Shown here: piece by piece, positions 7,860 through 16,035 of the stretch
How the letters are laid out: the number at the start of each line of letters is the position of its first letter
Numbering within the stretch: the first letter of the stretch is position 1
Source of the DNA: a virus
Length of the DNA stretch: 64,000 nt
IMG/VR virus record: IMGVR_UViG_3300031524_001640
Coordinates: 62,001-126,000 of that record
Reading direction: 5' to 3' (one strand)
The notes under the pieces: generated by a model
Seen by the model: only the letters and a program-made list of their open reading frames with translations
The model's database searches: none
What the model was told of the DNA's origin: nothing
Position numbers and translations under genes: made by a program

Positions 7860-8424
7860 CATGGCAGAATATTGTGTTAATTCCCCCTCCAATGCTGGAG
7901 ACAATCAGTTGTGTTCTATTTGTAAATTGTCTCCAGAAGGATCAGATTTAACTGTTAATTGTTGGGAGCCCACTACTCAAGCGCGTAAGACTAATAATCG
8001 TAAGCATCCAGTGTTAGAGAAAGAAAGATTACAGAAGAAACGAGATGACCACTGGAAGAAGGTACGAGATAAGCAAAACTCGGACCCAATACGCAAAAGG
8101 GTGGCTGCCCAAGCTGCTCTTGCTGAAAAAACAACTGAAAAGAATATCATCCGCAGCACACGTAACTCTGGTAGAGTAAATAAAGACGGAGATCATGTAG
8201 CACAAGGCTGTATTACTTTAGATACTAAACACCAATCAGGACGAGAGAATCCTGTGATATGGTTATCAGAACTAGCTAAAGTAGGAGAAGATTCCAAACG
8301 AGCTAGTACTTTATTTGGAGCGTTAGTGATAAGAAACAAATTTAATGTAGGAACTGTTGTATTAGCCGAATCTGATTTTGCTAGGTTAATAAAGTGTCTG
8401 AATCCCAAGGGGAATAATGAGTAA
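7849..8424 (+). CDS. Hypothetical protein with N-terminal cysteine cluster
   Basis: A 191-aa protein. The first 40 residues hold a Cys cluster (MAEYCVNSP, then LCSICKL and VNCWEP) that could be a zinc knuckle. The middle is very basic and helical (RLQKKRDDHWKKVRDKQN). The C-terminal segment (VIWLSELAKVGEDSKRA) looks like a small globular fold. It overlaps the recA-like gene by 11 bases; an alternative start is the ATG at 7861, just after the recA stop. Nucleic-acid binding is plausible but unproven. No family recognised. Confidence 0.55.
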   Translation: MPCNMAEYCVNSPSNAGDNQLCSICKLSPEGSDLTVNCWEPTTQARKTNNRKHPVLEKERLQKKRDDHWKKVRDKQNSDPIRKRVAAQAALAEKTTEKNIIRSTRNSGRVNKDGDHVAQGCITLDTKHQSGRENPVIWLSELAKVGEDSKRASTLFGALVIRNKFNVGTVVLAESDFARLIKCLNPKGNNE

Positions 8425-11071
8425 TGTAAGACATAACCTAGATCAGGTTAAGGAAAGAGTTAAAGAGTATCTACCTCAGTACCTCATTCAGATGGGTGTA
8501 CATGTTAATGGGAGAGGTCTCTTTAAGTGTATTAATCCAAGCCACAGTGATAACAATCCTTCCTGTGGAATAGTACCAGAATCAGACAACAAGGTATTCC
8601 ATTGTTTTGCCTGTCGTTCCGTGGGAAATATCTTCCATGCGGCTGCTTTCCTTGAAGGGAAGCCTCTGTCTGGAGTAGGATTTTTACATGATAACTTAAT
8701 TTATCTAGCTACTCGATTTGGGGTAGAGGTACCTGAGTTTAACCCAACACCAGAAGAAATATATGAAATGGAAATCTATTCCGCATATAGTCATGCTGCT
8801 ATGTACGTGCGGTCATGTACACTATCTGATAGGGTTAAAACTAAGGTAGCTACATTAGGGTGGTCAGCGGATGTAATGTTAAAAACTGGTACTGGGTCTG
8901 TAACTAGCTATGAAGACTACATGTCTCGTATGACTAAACCCACATCTGAAGGTGGGTTTGGCCATAAGTTAGACTTCCTAAGAGAGGTAGACCTCACCCG
9001 TAAAGCATTGTTTAACCCCGATAACTTGATTTTCACGATCAAGGATGAGCATGGCGCACCAGTAGGATTTGCTGCCCGTAACCTCAAGTATGAGGAAGAG
9101 AAAGCAAACTACGATAAGCAGAAGCAAGACATCATCAATCTGAATGGAGAGGATGCTCCACAGTTGAAGGAACTCTGGCACCCAACAAAGTATATTAATA
9201 CTGCTGAGACTGGTATGAAGAATCACATCTATCAGAAATCAAAAAGATTATATAACTTCGATCGTGCTCGTAAGCGGACCCCACCACTTTATGTAGTAGA
9301 GGGTTATTCCGATGCAGTAACAATGGACGCCGCAGGTATCCACAATGTGTGTGCTATAGGTTCAATTAGTTTCACTAAGGAACATTTGAACTTAGTACTT
9401 AATGTTGGTGATAAAAACGGGGAGTCCATAAAGCATATCATCTTCGTGTTAGACGCGGATGATGCTGGTGAAGAAGGAACAAGACGATTCGTAGCTATGC
9501 TTGAAGAGACAATGGCTGGGCATATCGGACTGCGCGTGGAGATTATATCTATGCCAGAGGGAACCGATGACCCGGACGCGTTCATTCGCATGCATGGGCT
9601 AGCGAACGGCGGAGCGGCCCTCCGTAATCTTGAGCACTTAGATATGTTCTCTTGGCGACTTAGGAAGGCTATTAAAGATGGCGAAGACCCGTTAACATTG
9701 TCGGAACGTATAATTCCAATGATAGTTAACGAGCAGAATTATCTACAACGTATGCGCATGTCCGAGCAGTTAGCCAGTCAGACTGGTCTAGACAAGCAAG
9801 GTGTGTGGCGTGAAGTAATGCGTAGGGTAGATGACGACGCTATGCGCTTGGAAGAAGAGAAGGTTCTAATTGCCAAGCGGACCTCTAGTGAATTGGCTAG
9901 GAATTCCAAAGACATACAAAGTATCCTATCTTCTGCTCAAATTCAAGTAGAACTGATTGAGCGTAGAAGATTAGGATATGATCCTTCTAATGTAATGAAG
10001 TCGGTTGAGTATGTATTTGAACAATCTGAAGCTAATATTAGTGGAATTGAACTCATAACTGGGTTCAAACATTTGGATGAAGCCTTGGGTGGCATGCCAA
10101 AAGCAGAAAGTTTCCTCTCTGTGCCAGGAAAGCCAAATCAGGCCAAGACGACATTTCTTCAGAATTTAACTTGGAGGTTGTTGGATAATAATCCAAATGT
10201 TATTGTACTCTTCCATACAGTTGATGATGCATTGAGTGCTTTTGTGCCAAGGATGTTGGGTGGTAGATATAACCTACCTAGCGTGTGGTTCAAACGTTCA
10301 GGTTATTATATGAATGACCCTGTTGGTATAAAGCAAACTCAAGAGTGGTTACAACAACATGATATTACTATGACATTCGAAGAGCTCCATGGCATAGCAA
10401 ATCAATGGATAAGGAAACAGATTGAATCAGAACGTCTAGTATTAGCAGACGTGGTTGGGCTGCCCGGGTCTCTACCAGCGTTAGAAACTTGGGTTAAAAA
10501 TCTGAGACAGAAGTTTCCTGATAAACCATTGATAGTCATAGGTGATAACTTCCACCTGTTTGATCTCCCCGGATATGATATAGGGGAGGGCAAGACGCGT
10601 GAAATGTCTATGTTTATCAAAAGATTAGCCAATCAACAACGTTGTACTTGTATATTCTCCTGTGAACTACCTAAGGAATCATTGAGACCGGGCGTTAGAC
10701 CTAGAGTGTCTAGAATTAAAGGCACATCAGGTGTAGCCTATGACGCAAATGCGAATCTTGGAGTCTACAATGACCTTAAGGATTTGGAGAGTAAAGCTAC
10801 TATATTCTGGACAGATGACAAAGATTTAGATACTGTAATTGGTAATGGTGGGATATGTAATCATGTCCCAAAGAGAAAACCAATAATTGAAATAGTTATA
10901 GATAAATCTAAGTTATCTAGTTTTGATGGAACTATTTATTATAAACTGTGGCCAGAAACTGGTAGGATGGAAGAAGTATCAGATGAAGAACAATCCTTAT
11001 TCAGAAGCAGAGCAGCAGAATACAATGGCTCTGAGATGTCTTCATCGTATGCGACAAATAGGAGAATGTAG
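8417..11071 (+). CDS. Primase-helicase fusion (CHC2 zinc finger, Toprim, RecA-like helicase)
   Basis: An 884-aa replication protein organised like T7 gp4. Residues 30-80 form a CHC2 zinc finger (C38, H43, C63, C66 in FKCINPSH and FHCFAC). The Toprim primase core has E295 in YVVEGYSD and D346-A-D348 in FVLDADDAGEEG. From about 550 a DnaB-type helicase core begins (GFKHLDEALGG), with Walker A G571-KPNQ-A576-K577-T578 and a Walker B strand LIVIGDN. The second P-loop glycine is replaced by Ala, which is unusual. It would make RNA primers and unwind the fork. It overlaps the preceding gene by 8 bases; its TAG shares a base with the next GTG start. Confidence 0.9.
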   Translation: MSNVRHNLDQVKERVKEYLPQYLIQMGVHVNGRGLFKCINPSHSDNNPSCGIVPESDNKVFHCFACRSVGNIFHAAAFLEGKPLSGVGFLHDNLIYLATRFGVEVPEFNPTPEEIYEMEIYSAYSHAAMYVRSCTLSDRVKTKVATLGWSADVMLKTGTGSVTSYEDYMSRMTKPTSEGGFGHKLDFLREVDLTRKALFNPDNLIFTIKDEHGAPVGFAARNLKYEEEKANYDKQKQDIINLNGEDAPQLKELWHPTKYINTAETGMKNHIYQKSKRLYNFDRARKRTPPLYVVEGYSDAVTMDAAGIHNVCAIGSISFTKEHLNLVLNVGDKNGESIKHIIFVLDADDAGEEGTRRFVAMLEETMAGHIGLRVEIISMPEGTDDPDAFIRMHGLANGGAALRNLEHLDMFSWRLRKAIKDGEDPLTLSERIIPMIVNEQNYLQRMRMSEQLASQTGLDKQGVWREVMRRVDDDAMRLEEEKVLIAKRTSSELARNSKDIQSILSSAQIQVELIERRRLGYDPSNVMKSVEYVFEQSEANISGIELITGFKHLDEALGGMPKAESFLSVPGKPNQAKTTFLQNLTWRLLDNNPNVIVLFHTVDDALSAFVPRMLGGRYNLPSVWFKRSGYYMNDPVGIKQTQEWLQQHDITMTFEELHGIANQWIRKQIESERLVLADVVGLPGSLPALETWVKNLRQKFPDKPLIVIGDNFHLFDLPGYDIGEGKTREMSMFIKRLANQQRCTCIFSCELPKESLRPGVRPRVSRIKGTSGVAYDANANLGVYNDLKDLESKATIFWTDDKDLDTVIGNGGICNHVPKRKPIIEIVIDKSKLSSFDGTIYYKLWPETGRMEEVSDEEQSLFRSRAAEYNGSEMSSSYATNRRM

Positions 11072-11580
11072 TGCGGGATTTTATTGTGTATACTTCAAGC
11101 CCAATTAATGGTCTAACATTTTCAGAGGCAACTGGCTGGAGGACTTATGTAGCTAGCCAGCTGTCCCCTTTTAATATTCGATGTGCTTCTCCATTACGAG
11201 ATCAAGAATATCGTAGCTACACAGGGGTATTGGGGTCTACTACCAAAGAAGCTGGCTTATTGACTGCTAGTAGAGCAATTATGACTAGGGACTATTTCGA
11301 CTGTGTTAGGGCAGATATGGTACTAGTAAATTTACTAGGTGCAAAGAGGGTATCTATAGGAACTTGTATGGAGTTAGCTTGGGCTTATCAGGCTCGGATA
11401 CCAGTGGTATTAGTAATGGAACCTTCTAATATACATAATCATCCGATGATTACAGAGTCAGTAGGTTGGATGGTAACAACTCTAGATGAAGGGGTGCACT
11501 TAGTTAAACATGTGTTACTACCTGAAGGGGCTGGGTGTTTAGTAACACAAGCTGATCATGAGTCTGAATCCTGTAGTTAA
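11071..11580 (+). CDS. Nucleoside 2-deoxyribosyltransferase-like protein
   Basis: A 169-aa protein starting at a GTG that overlaps the primase stop (TAGTG). Family features: FIVYTSSPINGLTFSEATGWR at the start, DCVRADMVLVNLLG, then SIGTCMELAWAYQARIPVVLVM, in which E101 occupies the nucleophile position of nucleoside 2-deoxyribosyltransferases, and HNHPMI after it. These enzymes exchange or hydrolyse the base of deoxynucleosides or deoxynucleotides. In phages they are often tied to nucleotide salvage or altered DNA bases. Substrate unknown. The last 23 bases overlap the next gene. Confidence 0.75.
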   Translation: MRDFIVYTSSPINGLTFSEATGWRTYVASQLSPFNIRCASPLRDQEYRSYTGVLGSTTKEAGLLTASRAIMTRDYFDCVRADMVLVNLLGAKRVSIGTCMELAWAYQARIPVVLVMEPSNIHNHPMITESVGWMVTTLDEGVHLVKHVLLPEGAGCLVTQADHESESCS

Positions 11581-12319
11581 TGAAATTGAATTAGACCGGG
11601 TACTGTTATGTCCTATGATGGTACCCGGTATTGATAATAATATGTGGGCTTATGAGTGTGCGTGTGATACGTTACGCTGGGCCATACGTAAGACCTTTGA
11701 TTGTTATAACCTTTCCCTAAAGGAGATACGTGATAAGTATATGTTATTTTGGGACGCTCTATGGTTTAAAACTCATCAGATAGTAAGTAAAGATGATATA
11801 CCATTAAGCGGGCCTTATTGGAAAGGTCCTAGACAGGCTATTAAAACATCTAAGAAAATATATGATTTTCTTAAGCTGTGCTATATCTTAATGCCAGAAC
11901 AACCTTATGAGTTGCCTTTAGAAGGGTATACTATTCAGGGAAGATACAGTCTTGTTCGTAAACGTGGTAAGAATAGCATTGTTATGATATTGGTGTACGA
12001 AGCAGTTGAGCGTAACCATCATTCAAAACCGGAGAGCACACTACCTCAAGCAAGTTCTTTAGCTAGGTATATCCACGTTAAGAATACTTATCATGAATAT
12101 AAGGAAGTGGGTATTTATCATCTTCCTTTGATACATGGGACACCTTGGATTAACAAGTATGTAGAAGAACGTTTGGCAACAAACATGTTAAGATCTATAG
12201 TTAATGTAATAAAGGTTAAACCTTTTTATGCTATCCCGGGCTCACATTGTGAACATTGCTCAACTAAACCTTGTTTGGAGGTACTACGTGAAAAAAACCA
12301 ATTCTTCGGAATCATTTGA
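11558..12319 (+). CDS. Degenerate Cas4/RecB-like (PD-(D/E)XK) protein
   Basis: A 253-aa protein resembling a RecB-family nuclease that has lost its active site. The helical part after CDTLRWAIRKTF (residues 36-47) and KEIRDKYMLFWDALWF resembles the N-terminal helical part of PDDEXK_1 enzymes. The core strands read QGRYSLVRK and IVMILVYEAVERN, where active enzymes have an Asp and a D/E-x-K. The end has CEHCSTKPC (C231, C234, C239), like the iron-sulphur cluster of Cas4/AddB. It may be a structural or regulatory partner of the nuclease at 5043. The family call is from pattern only. Confidence 0.45.
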   Translation: MSLNPVVNEIELDRVLLCPMMVPGIDNNMWAYECACDTLRWAIRKTFDCYNLSLKEIRDKYMLFWDALWFKTHQIVSKDDIPLSGPYWKGPRQAIKTSKKIYDFLKLCYILMPEQPYELPLEGYTIQGRYSLVRKRGKNSIVMILVYEAVERNHHSKPESTLPQASSLARYIHVKNTYHEYKEVGIYHLPLIHGTPWINKYVEERLATNMLRSIVNVIKVKPFYAIPGSHCEHCSTKPCLEVLREKNQFFGII

Positions 12320-12503
12320 CCCAGAGCCAATGAAGATCATTGGTAAAGATGGTCAGATAAAGACTGTAATCATAGGAACAGACGTTACAGAACTCAATCG
12401 TTTACATGTACATGTTATAGATTACGAGCAGCATCCTGTGTGCTTGATCTGTAAGCGTGAACTATCTGAGGAAGAGGTAAATGATGCTATGTACATGTTA
12501 TAG
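12288..12503 (+). CDS. Small hypothetical protein (GTG start)
   Basis: A 71-aa protein. I choose the GTG at 12288 because a strong GGAGG (12277-12281) lies 6 bases upstream; an ATG at 12228 in the same frame would overlap the previous gene by 92 bases with no such site. It has a beta-like N-terminal half (MKIIGKDGQIKTVIIGTDVTELNRLHV) and a CLICKREL knuckle near the end. The 93 bases after it hold no convincing gene. Function unknown. Confidence 0.6.
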   Translation: MKKTNSSESFDPEPMKIIGKDGQIKTVIIGTDVTELNRLHVHVIDYEQHPVCLICKRELSEEEVNDAMYML

Positions 12504-12596
12504 AACGCGAAGAAATCTTATAAGAAGAGGGTAAATTAACGCAGAAATCACTAGATGATGTAAAGCATAACAAATTAATCAAAGAGGAGCTATCTG

Positions 12597-13154
12597 ATGC
12601 CCACGTACGAGCACCAAGAGAATAATGAAAATCAAAAGAGGGGTGTCCAACAGAACCCCACCGATCGTATATCACGAGCGGTAAACCCTATGAACACTCC
12701 GATTGAATGTGAAGAGTGTGGTGGTACTTATTTCTATACAACCTATGCAGAACAGTTTGCAGGTTCTGGATATGGTTCAGTAGAATTTCGTTCACTTAGT
12801 CCTAGTCCTATGCCTATTAGAATCTGTTTATGCGGTCACCCATTAGTACCAAAGCAAACTGCCCAAGGTGGCTCGCAAGTCACTTTATCTAATAGACAAG
12901 CTTTCTTTAATTCCGCTTCTGCAGCTGTTGACCGTCGTAAAAAGCTACGCCCAGATAATTTATTGAAGGTAGTGGCTAGTCAAGCGGACTTTGAATCATT
13001 GAGAAGTTCAATGTCTGACACTCAGATAAAGATACTAGGGCGTATAGAGGAATTAGAAGATAAACTAAAAATGGTAGAAACGAAAACTAAGGCTGAACAA
13101 GTTTTAGAAACTACACCTGAAGCACCTAGGATCACAAAGAAATCAGGAAAATAA
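12597..13154 (+). CDS. Zinc-ribbon and coiled-coil phage protein
   Basis: A 185-aa protein with a zinc-ribbon-like region: C38 and C41 in IECEECGG, then C77 and C79 in IRICLCGHPL. The C-terminal half is helical, with a coiled-coil stretch (QIKILGRIEELEDKLKMVETKTKAEQ). A good GAGGAG ribosome-binding site precedes the ATG. Proteins of this shape occur widely in phages near replication genes, but I know of no assigned role. It may bind nucleic acid or serve as a scaffold. Confidence 0.6.
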   Translation: MPTYEHQENNENQKRGVQQNPTDRISRAVNPMNTPIECEECGGTYFYTTYAEQFAGSGYGSVEFRSLSPSPMPIRICLCGHPLVPKQTAQGGSQVTLSNRQAFFNSASAAVDRRKKLRPDNLLKVVASQADFESLRSSMSDTQIKILGRIEELEDKLKMVETKTKAEQVLETTPEAPRITKKSGK

Positions 13155-13158
13155 CCCC

Positions 13159-13695
13159 ATGGAACAATCGATCTCGTACAGAGACCCAGTTCGAAATGTT
13201 AATCAAGAATATCTAGCAAACCTAGAGATCGTTTCTAATAAGGTTTATCCATTACCGGGAGCAACTTTCGATCGTGTTGGTGAACCTGATAAGCGTTTAC
13301 AACTGTCCCCTTCTAATATCCAGCAGAATAATAAAGTAACATACTTTGAACACATTGCTACTGTGTATCACCGTCCCTCCAAGAAATACTTTGTAGCTTT
13401 CCGTGAAACTATGGATGCTTTGTATGCTAGGCAAACGGATATGAATAAGTATCCGGCATGGTTAATGGATAGCGAGCGGAAGAAGTCAGAGCTAAAGATT
13501 TATATTTATATGGTGAGGGAATCCTCTCCCGGTGTACCTATAATCCCGTCTAAATTACCTACATTATCTACTCATGAGGACTGGTTGGTTCATATAGGAG
13601 ATGGTCCAGATTGGGTATTTGACACTGTAAGTTATTTCTTACTAAAATGTGCTAAAGTGCTTGACGATAGTATGTATCATTCAATTGCAAGATAG
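13159..13695 (+). CDS. Hypothetical protein
   Basis: A 178-aa soluble protein that I do not recognise. It looks mixed alpha/beta, with aromatic-rich strands (KVTYFEHIATVYHRPSKKYFVAF and LKIYIYMVRESSP) and a C-terminal helix (VSYFLLKCAKVLDD). No catalytic or metal-binding signature is visible. It is tightly spaced between its neighbours (4 bases before, 8 after), so it is part of the same operon. Confidence 0.55.
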   Translation: MEQSISYRDPVRNVNQEYLANLEIVSNKVYPLPGATFDRVGEPDKRLQLSPSNIQQNNKVTYFEHIATVYHRPSKKYFVAFRETMDALYARQTDMNKYPAWLMDSERKKSELKIYIYMVRESSPGVPIIPSKLPTLSTHEDWLVHIGDGPDWVFDTVSYFLLKCAKVLDDSMYHSIAR

Positions 13696-13703
13696 GAGAA
13701 CGT

Positions 13704-14264
13704 ATGGCAGTATTAACAGAACGTGTTGACGGTGATCTATGGAAGCGAGTTAAAAATACGTTTTCCGAAGCGTCCTCATACAAAGTAGATTATGATAACA
13801 GTAGTAGGGTTTATCATGTAACCTTATTTTTCTTGTCTGGGCACACACAAATGATTTATTTACCAGAGAGTGCGGTTACGTCTATGTCTACTGGGATGGG
13901 CGCAGATCTGGAAGAACTTTTGTCTTTATATAAAGCAGACCAAGATATATATAAAACTTTACAAATAGCATTCCCAGAAGGGAATTCTTATGGATTCCGC
14001 GTTGTAGGAGACACCACAGAATGGATAGGCAGGATTAATTATCCAGACGGTACCTCACAAGTAGTAGAAGGTAAGGGAACAGAAATAGTTTTAACTCATG
14101 CTAGAAAGTCTGAAACAAATAAACATAGTTCTTATGTTGATTTGCAGAAAGAGCTTATAAACTTTATTGAAGACCCACAAATTCTGAGAGATCGAATGGC
14201 AATGCGTGCCTTATACGGTGCAGAGGAAAGCTTTGATTCTTTATTCGAAGAACGAGAGGAATAG
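13704..14264 (+). CDS. Hypothetical protein
   Basis: A 186-aa protein with an excellent AGGAGA ribosome-binding site. It contains two similar beta-rich halves, each with a strand followed by S/DGxTQ-like turns (YHVTLFFLSGHTQMIYLPES near residue 40 and IGRINYPDGTSQVVEG near residue 112), suggesting an internal duplication. The tail is acidic (ESFDSLFEEREE). Its TAG shares a base with the next GTG start. Function unknown. Confidence 0.55.
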   Translation: MAVLTERVDGDLWKRVKNTFSEASSYKVDYDNSSRVYHVTLFFLSGHTQMIYLPESAVTSMSTGMGADLEELLSLYKADQDIYKTLQIAFPEGNSYGFRVVGDTTEWIGRINYPDGTSQVVEGKGTEIVLTHARKSETNKHSSYVDLQKELINFIEDPQILRDRMAMRALYGAEESFDSLFEEREE

Positions 14265-14590
14265 TGATTCCCCATTGGTTACTAGTAGTTATAGCAATCC
14301 ATATAATGGTGGACTTCTTTGCCTTGAGTGTAGTAGTTGTTGTTATAAACATGCTTTTACACGATTTAAACGAGACTAATGTGAGATTATCATCAAGTAT
14401 AGATGATATTAGAGACACTATTCTAGATGTTGCTGTCTTGTGTGTAGAAGTTGAAGATCTTAAGATTAAGCAAGAAGAGCCTAAGACTAAGCAAGCTGAA
14501 AATATAGTTACTTATGATAACTTGCCTACATCTGACAACCAGCAACAGCCCGACATGATCGATTCATTAACATACGAGAGGTTGTCTTAA
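14264..14590 (+). CDS. Single-pass membrane protein with coiled coil
   Basis: A 108-aa protein starting at a GTG that overlaps the preceding TAG (TAGTG). Residues 5-30 are strongly hydrophobic (WLLVVIAIHIMVDFFALSVV), then a helical, coiled-coil-like stretch (NETNVRLSSSIDDIRDTIL) and a polar tail. The topology resembles spanin- or o-spanin-like small proteins, but no lysis partner is adjacent, so no role is assigned. Confidence 0.5.
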   Translation: MIPHWLLVVIAIHIMVDFFALSVVVVVINMLLHDLNETNVRLSSSIDDIRDTILDVAVLCVEVEDLKIKQEEPKTKQAENIVTYDNLPTSDNQQQPDMIDSLTYERLS

Positions 14591-14592
14591 TA

Positions 14593-14814
14593 ATGGAAGA
14601 TAAGAAGAAAAAGAAGCAGCGTAAAATGCCTTCTGCACCCATAAAAGCACCACAAAGCAACATCAAAGGGATAGGTAAACAAGGAATAACCACTGGTGGA
14701 TTAGTTCCTTCTGTAGTTGCCCCTAGAAGTGGTCAAGGAACCACTCCTAACCCCGGCACTGGCGCTGGGATTATGCGTGGGTGGTTGTCTAATGATCGAA
14801 AGAAAGGCAAGTAG
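14593..14814 (+). CDS. Small basic disordered protein
   Basis: A 73-aa protein that starts with a run of charged residues (MEDKKKKKQRKM) and continues Gly/Pro/Ser-rich (GTTPNPGTGAGIMRG) to a basic end (DRKKGK). It is likely unstructured and may bind nucleic acid. The ATG follows the previous stop by 2 bases. Its TAG overlaps the next GTG. Coding potential rests mainly on packing between neighbours. Confidence 0.45.
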   Translation: MEDKKKKKQRKMPSAPIKAPQSNIKGIGKQGITTGGLVPSVVAPRSGQGTTPNPGTGAGIMRGWLSNDRKKGK

Positions 14815-15341
14815 TGCCAAAGACAACAGCGGAAACAGCCGTCATTTGGTTTAGTCCTATATGTAATTTAGTATTAGCTCGTTTGCAAGCATGGGACGCT
14901 TATTATGATAGTGTCCATGGTTACAAATTAACACTACCTATTATAAGACAAAAGCGGAGTATGTATTATAATGTTAAAGTAGAAGTTATTAGTACACGTA
15001 AGTTTATGGAAGGTACGCAAGTAGTGGATAAACCTACCGCTTATATTCATTCTATTCCATGGACTTTAATAGAACTTGATCATTTAGTCAGGATTGTAAC
15101 TACTTTGCGTCCTAAATCCACCGAAGAAGAAATAGTATTGAAGATGAGGGACTTATGGACAAATCCAAATGGAACTCTATTGTCCGGGGGCTACAAAGTT
15201 CTGGCGTTACCATTTTATCAGGGGGCAATAAAAAGTCTGATAAACATATTAATGGAAGCAAAGAATGGAGTAGTAAATCGGGGGATAGCACAGATAAAGA
15301 ATCAACAATCTTCCAAGGGAAAAGATCTATTCGAGGTGTAA
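14814..15341 (+). CDS. Hypothetical protein, 3' end overlapped by the next gene
   Basis: A 175-aa protein starting at a GTG that shares a base with the previous TAG. The first 110 residues look ordered (helix AETAVIWFSPICNLVLARLQAW, then strands MYYNVKVEVIS). From 15155 the last 62 codons overlap another gene in a different frame for 187 bases; both frames stay open and look plausible. No family recognised. Confidence 0.5.
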   Translation: MPKTTAETAVIWFSPICNLVLARLQAWDAYYDSVHGYKLTLPIIRQKRSMYYNVKVEVISTRKFMEGTQVVDKPTAYIHSIPWTLIELDHLVRIVTTLRPKSTEEEIVLKMRDLWTNPNGTLLSGGYKVLALPFYQGAIKSLINILMEAKNGVVNRGIAQIKNQQSSKGKDLFEV

Positions 15342-15523
15342 ATGAACACAAAGTTACGAGAGAATTTGAGAGTAGAACCTGCGCTAGAAAGACTGCCTTC
15401 CCTAGTAAGAAGACAGCAAATTGGGCTAAGGAGCAGATGGCGGAATCTGGGTTACATGTTTATCGTTGTACAGTAGATCCAAACCATTGGCACATAGGTA
15501 GAAGACATGGAAGATGGGAATAA
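15155..15523 (+). CDS. Small protein with C-terminal YxCxxxxxxWHIG domain
   Basis: A 122-aa protein. The first 65 residues are polar and low complexity. The end resembles a small domain seen in many phage proteins (RKTAFPSKKTANWAKEQ, then VYRC and HWHIGRR). GAGGG 4 bases before the ATG supports this start; no other in-frame start lies before the domain. The first 187 bases overlap the previous gene. Its TAA shares a base with the ATG at 15523. Role unknown, possibly nucleic-acid related. Confidence 0.55.
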   Translation: MDKSKWNSIVRGLQSSGVTILSGGNKKSDKHINGSKEWSSKSGDSTDKESTIFQGKRSIRGVNEHKVTREFESRTCARKTAFPSKKTANWAKEQMAESGLHVYRCTVDPNHWHIGRRHGRWE

Positions 15524-15969
15524 TGGCAGGGATTAAACCTCGAAGTTGTAAAGCTAAGGGAAGAGTTTTCCAGCAACTAGTAAGAGATAAGTTAAGGGAA
15601 GTTGGAAAGATAGTAAACTTAGTTAATGAAGATATTGAAAGCCGAGGCATGGGACAGCCGGGGGTTGATATAATTTTATCTCCAGCGGCCCAACGTGAAC
15701 TTGGTAATCTACAAATTGAATGTAAAAAAGTAGAGAAGTTAAATGTAATAGAAACTTATATGACACATGCTAATAGATACAAAGATATCGAAGGGGAGAA
15801 GCTGCTTATCCATACTAGGAATAGCACTTCTAGCAAGAAAATCCCTGTTCTTGTTACGTTATCCTTGGAAAGCTATCTAGCAATGATAGAAGATATAATT
15901 ATAAAAGATTTTGTTATAAAAGGGTATGAAAATCTAGAAGTAACTGGAAGCAATAATAAATATAAGTAA
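15514..15969 (+). CDS. Small PD-(D/E)XK nuclease
   Basis: A 151-aa protein with a compact restriction-endonuclease-like core: KAKGRVFQQLVRDKL (helix with an early acid position), GQPGVDIIL with D52, and LQIECKKVE with E69-x-K71. The short length fits VRR/Hjr-type phage nucleases that cut branched or flapped DNA, so a recombination or junction-resolving role is likely. An alternative start is the ATG at 15523, which overlaps the previous stop as TAATG, like many junctions here. Specific substrate not known. Confidence 0.65.
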   Translation: MGIMAGIKPRSCKAKGRVFQQLVRDKLREVGKIVNLVNEDIESRGMGQPGVDIILSPAAQRELGNLQIECKKVEKLNVIETYMTHANRYKDIEGEKLLIHTRNSTSSKKIPVLVTLSLESYLAMIEDIIIKDFVIKGYENLEVTGSNNKYK

Positions 15970-15985
15970 ATTATAATAACTTCTT

Positions 15986-16015
15986 TTGACTCAATGAGTT
16001 GTATTAGTGTATAAT
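15986..16015 (+). promoter_or_regulatory. Sigma70-type promoter for the sigma-like gene
   Basis: TTGACT (15986-15991) and a perfect TATAAT (16010-16015) are separated by 18 bases, close to the host sigma70 consensus. The predicted start of transcription near 16022 is about 14 bases before the TTG start codon at 16036. This is the best -35/-10 pair that I see in the window. Confidence 0.75.
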
Positions 16016-16035
16016 AAAGATGTTACTGGGTACAA

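Noticed and set aside
12539-12628. 30-codon frame starting at ACG after GAGGG
   Set aside because: No normal start codon; ACG starts are too rare to support a gene without other evidence.
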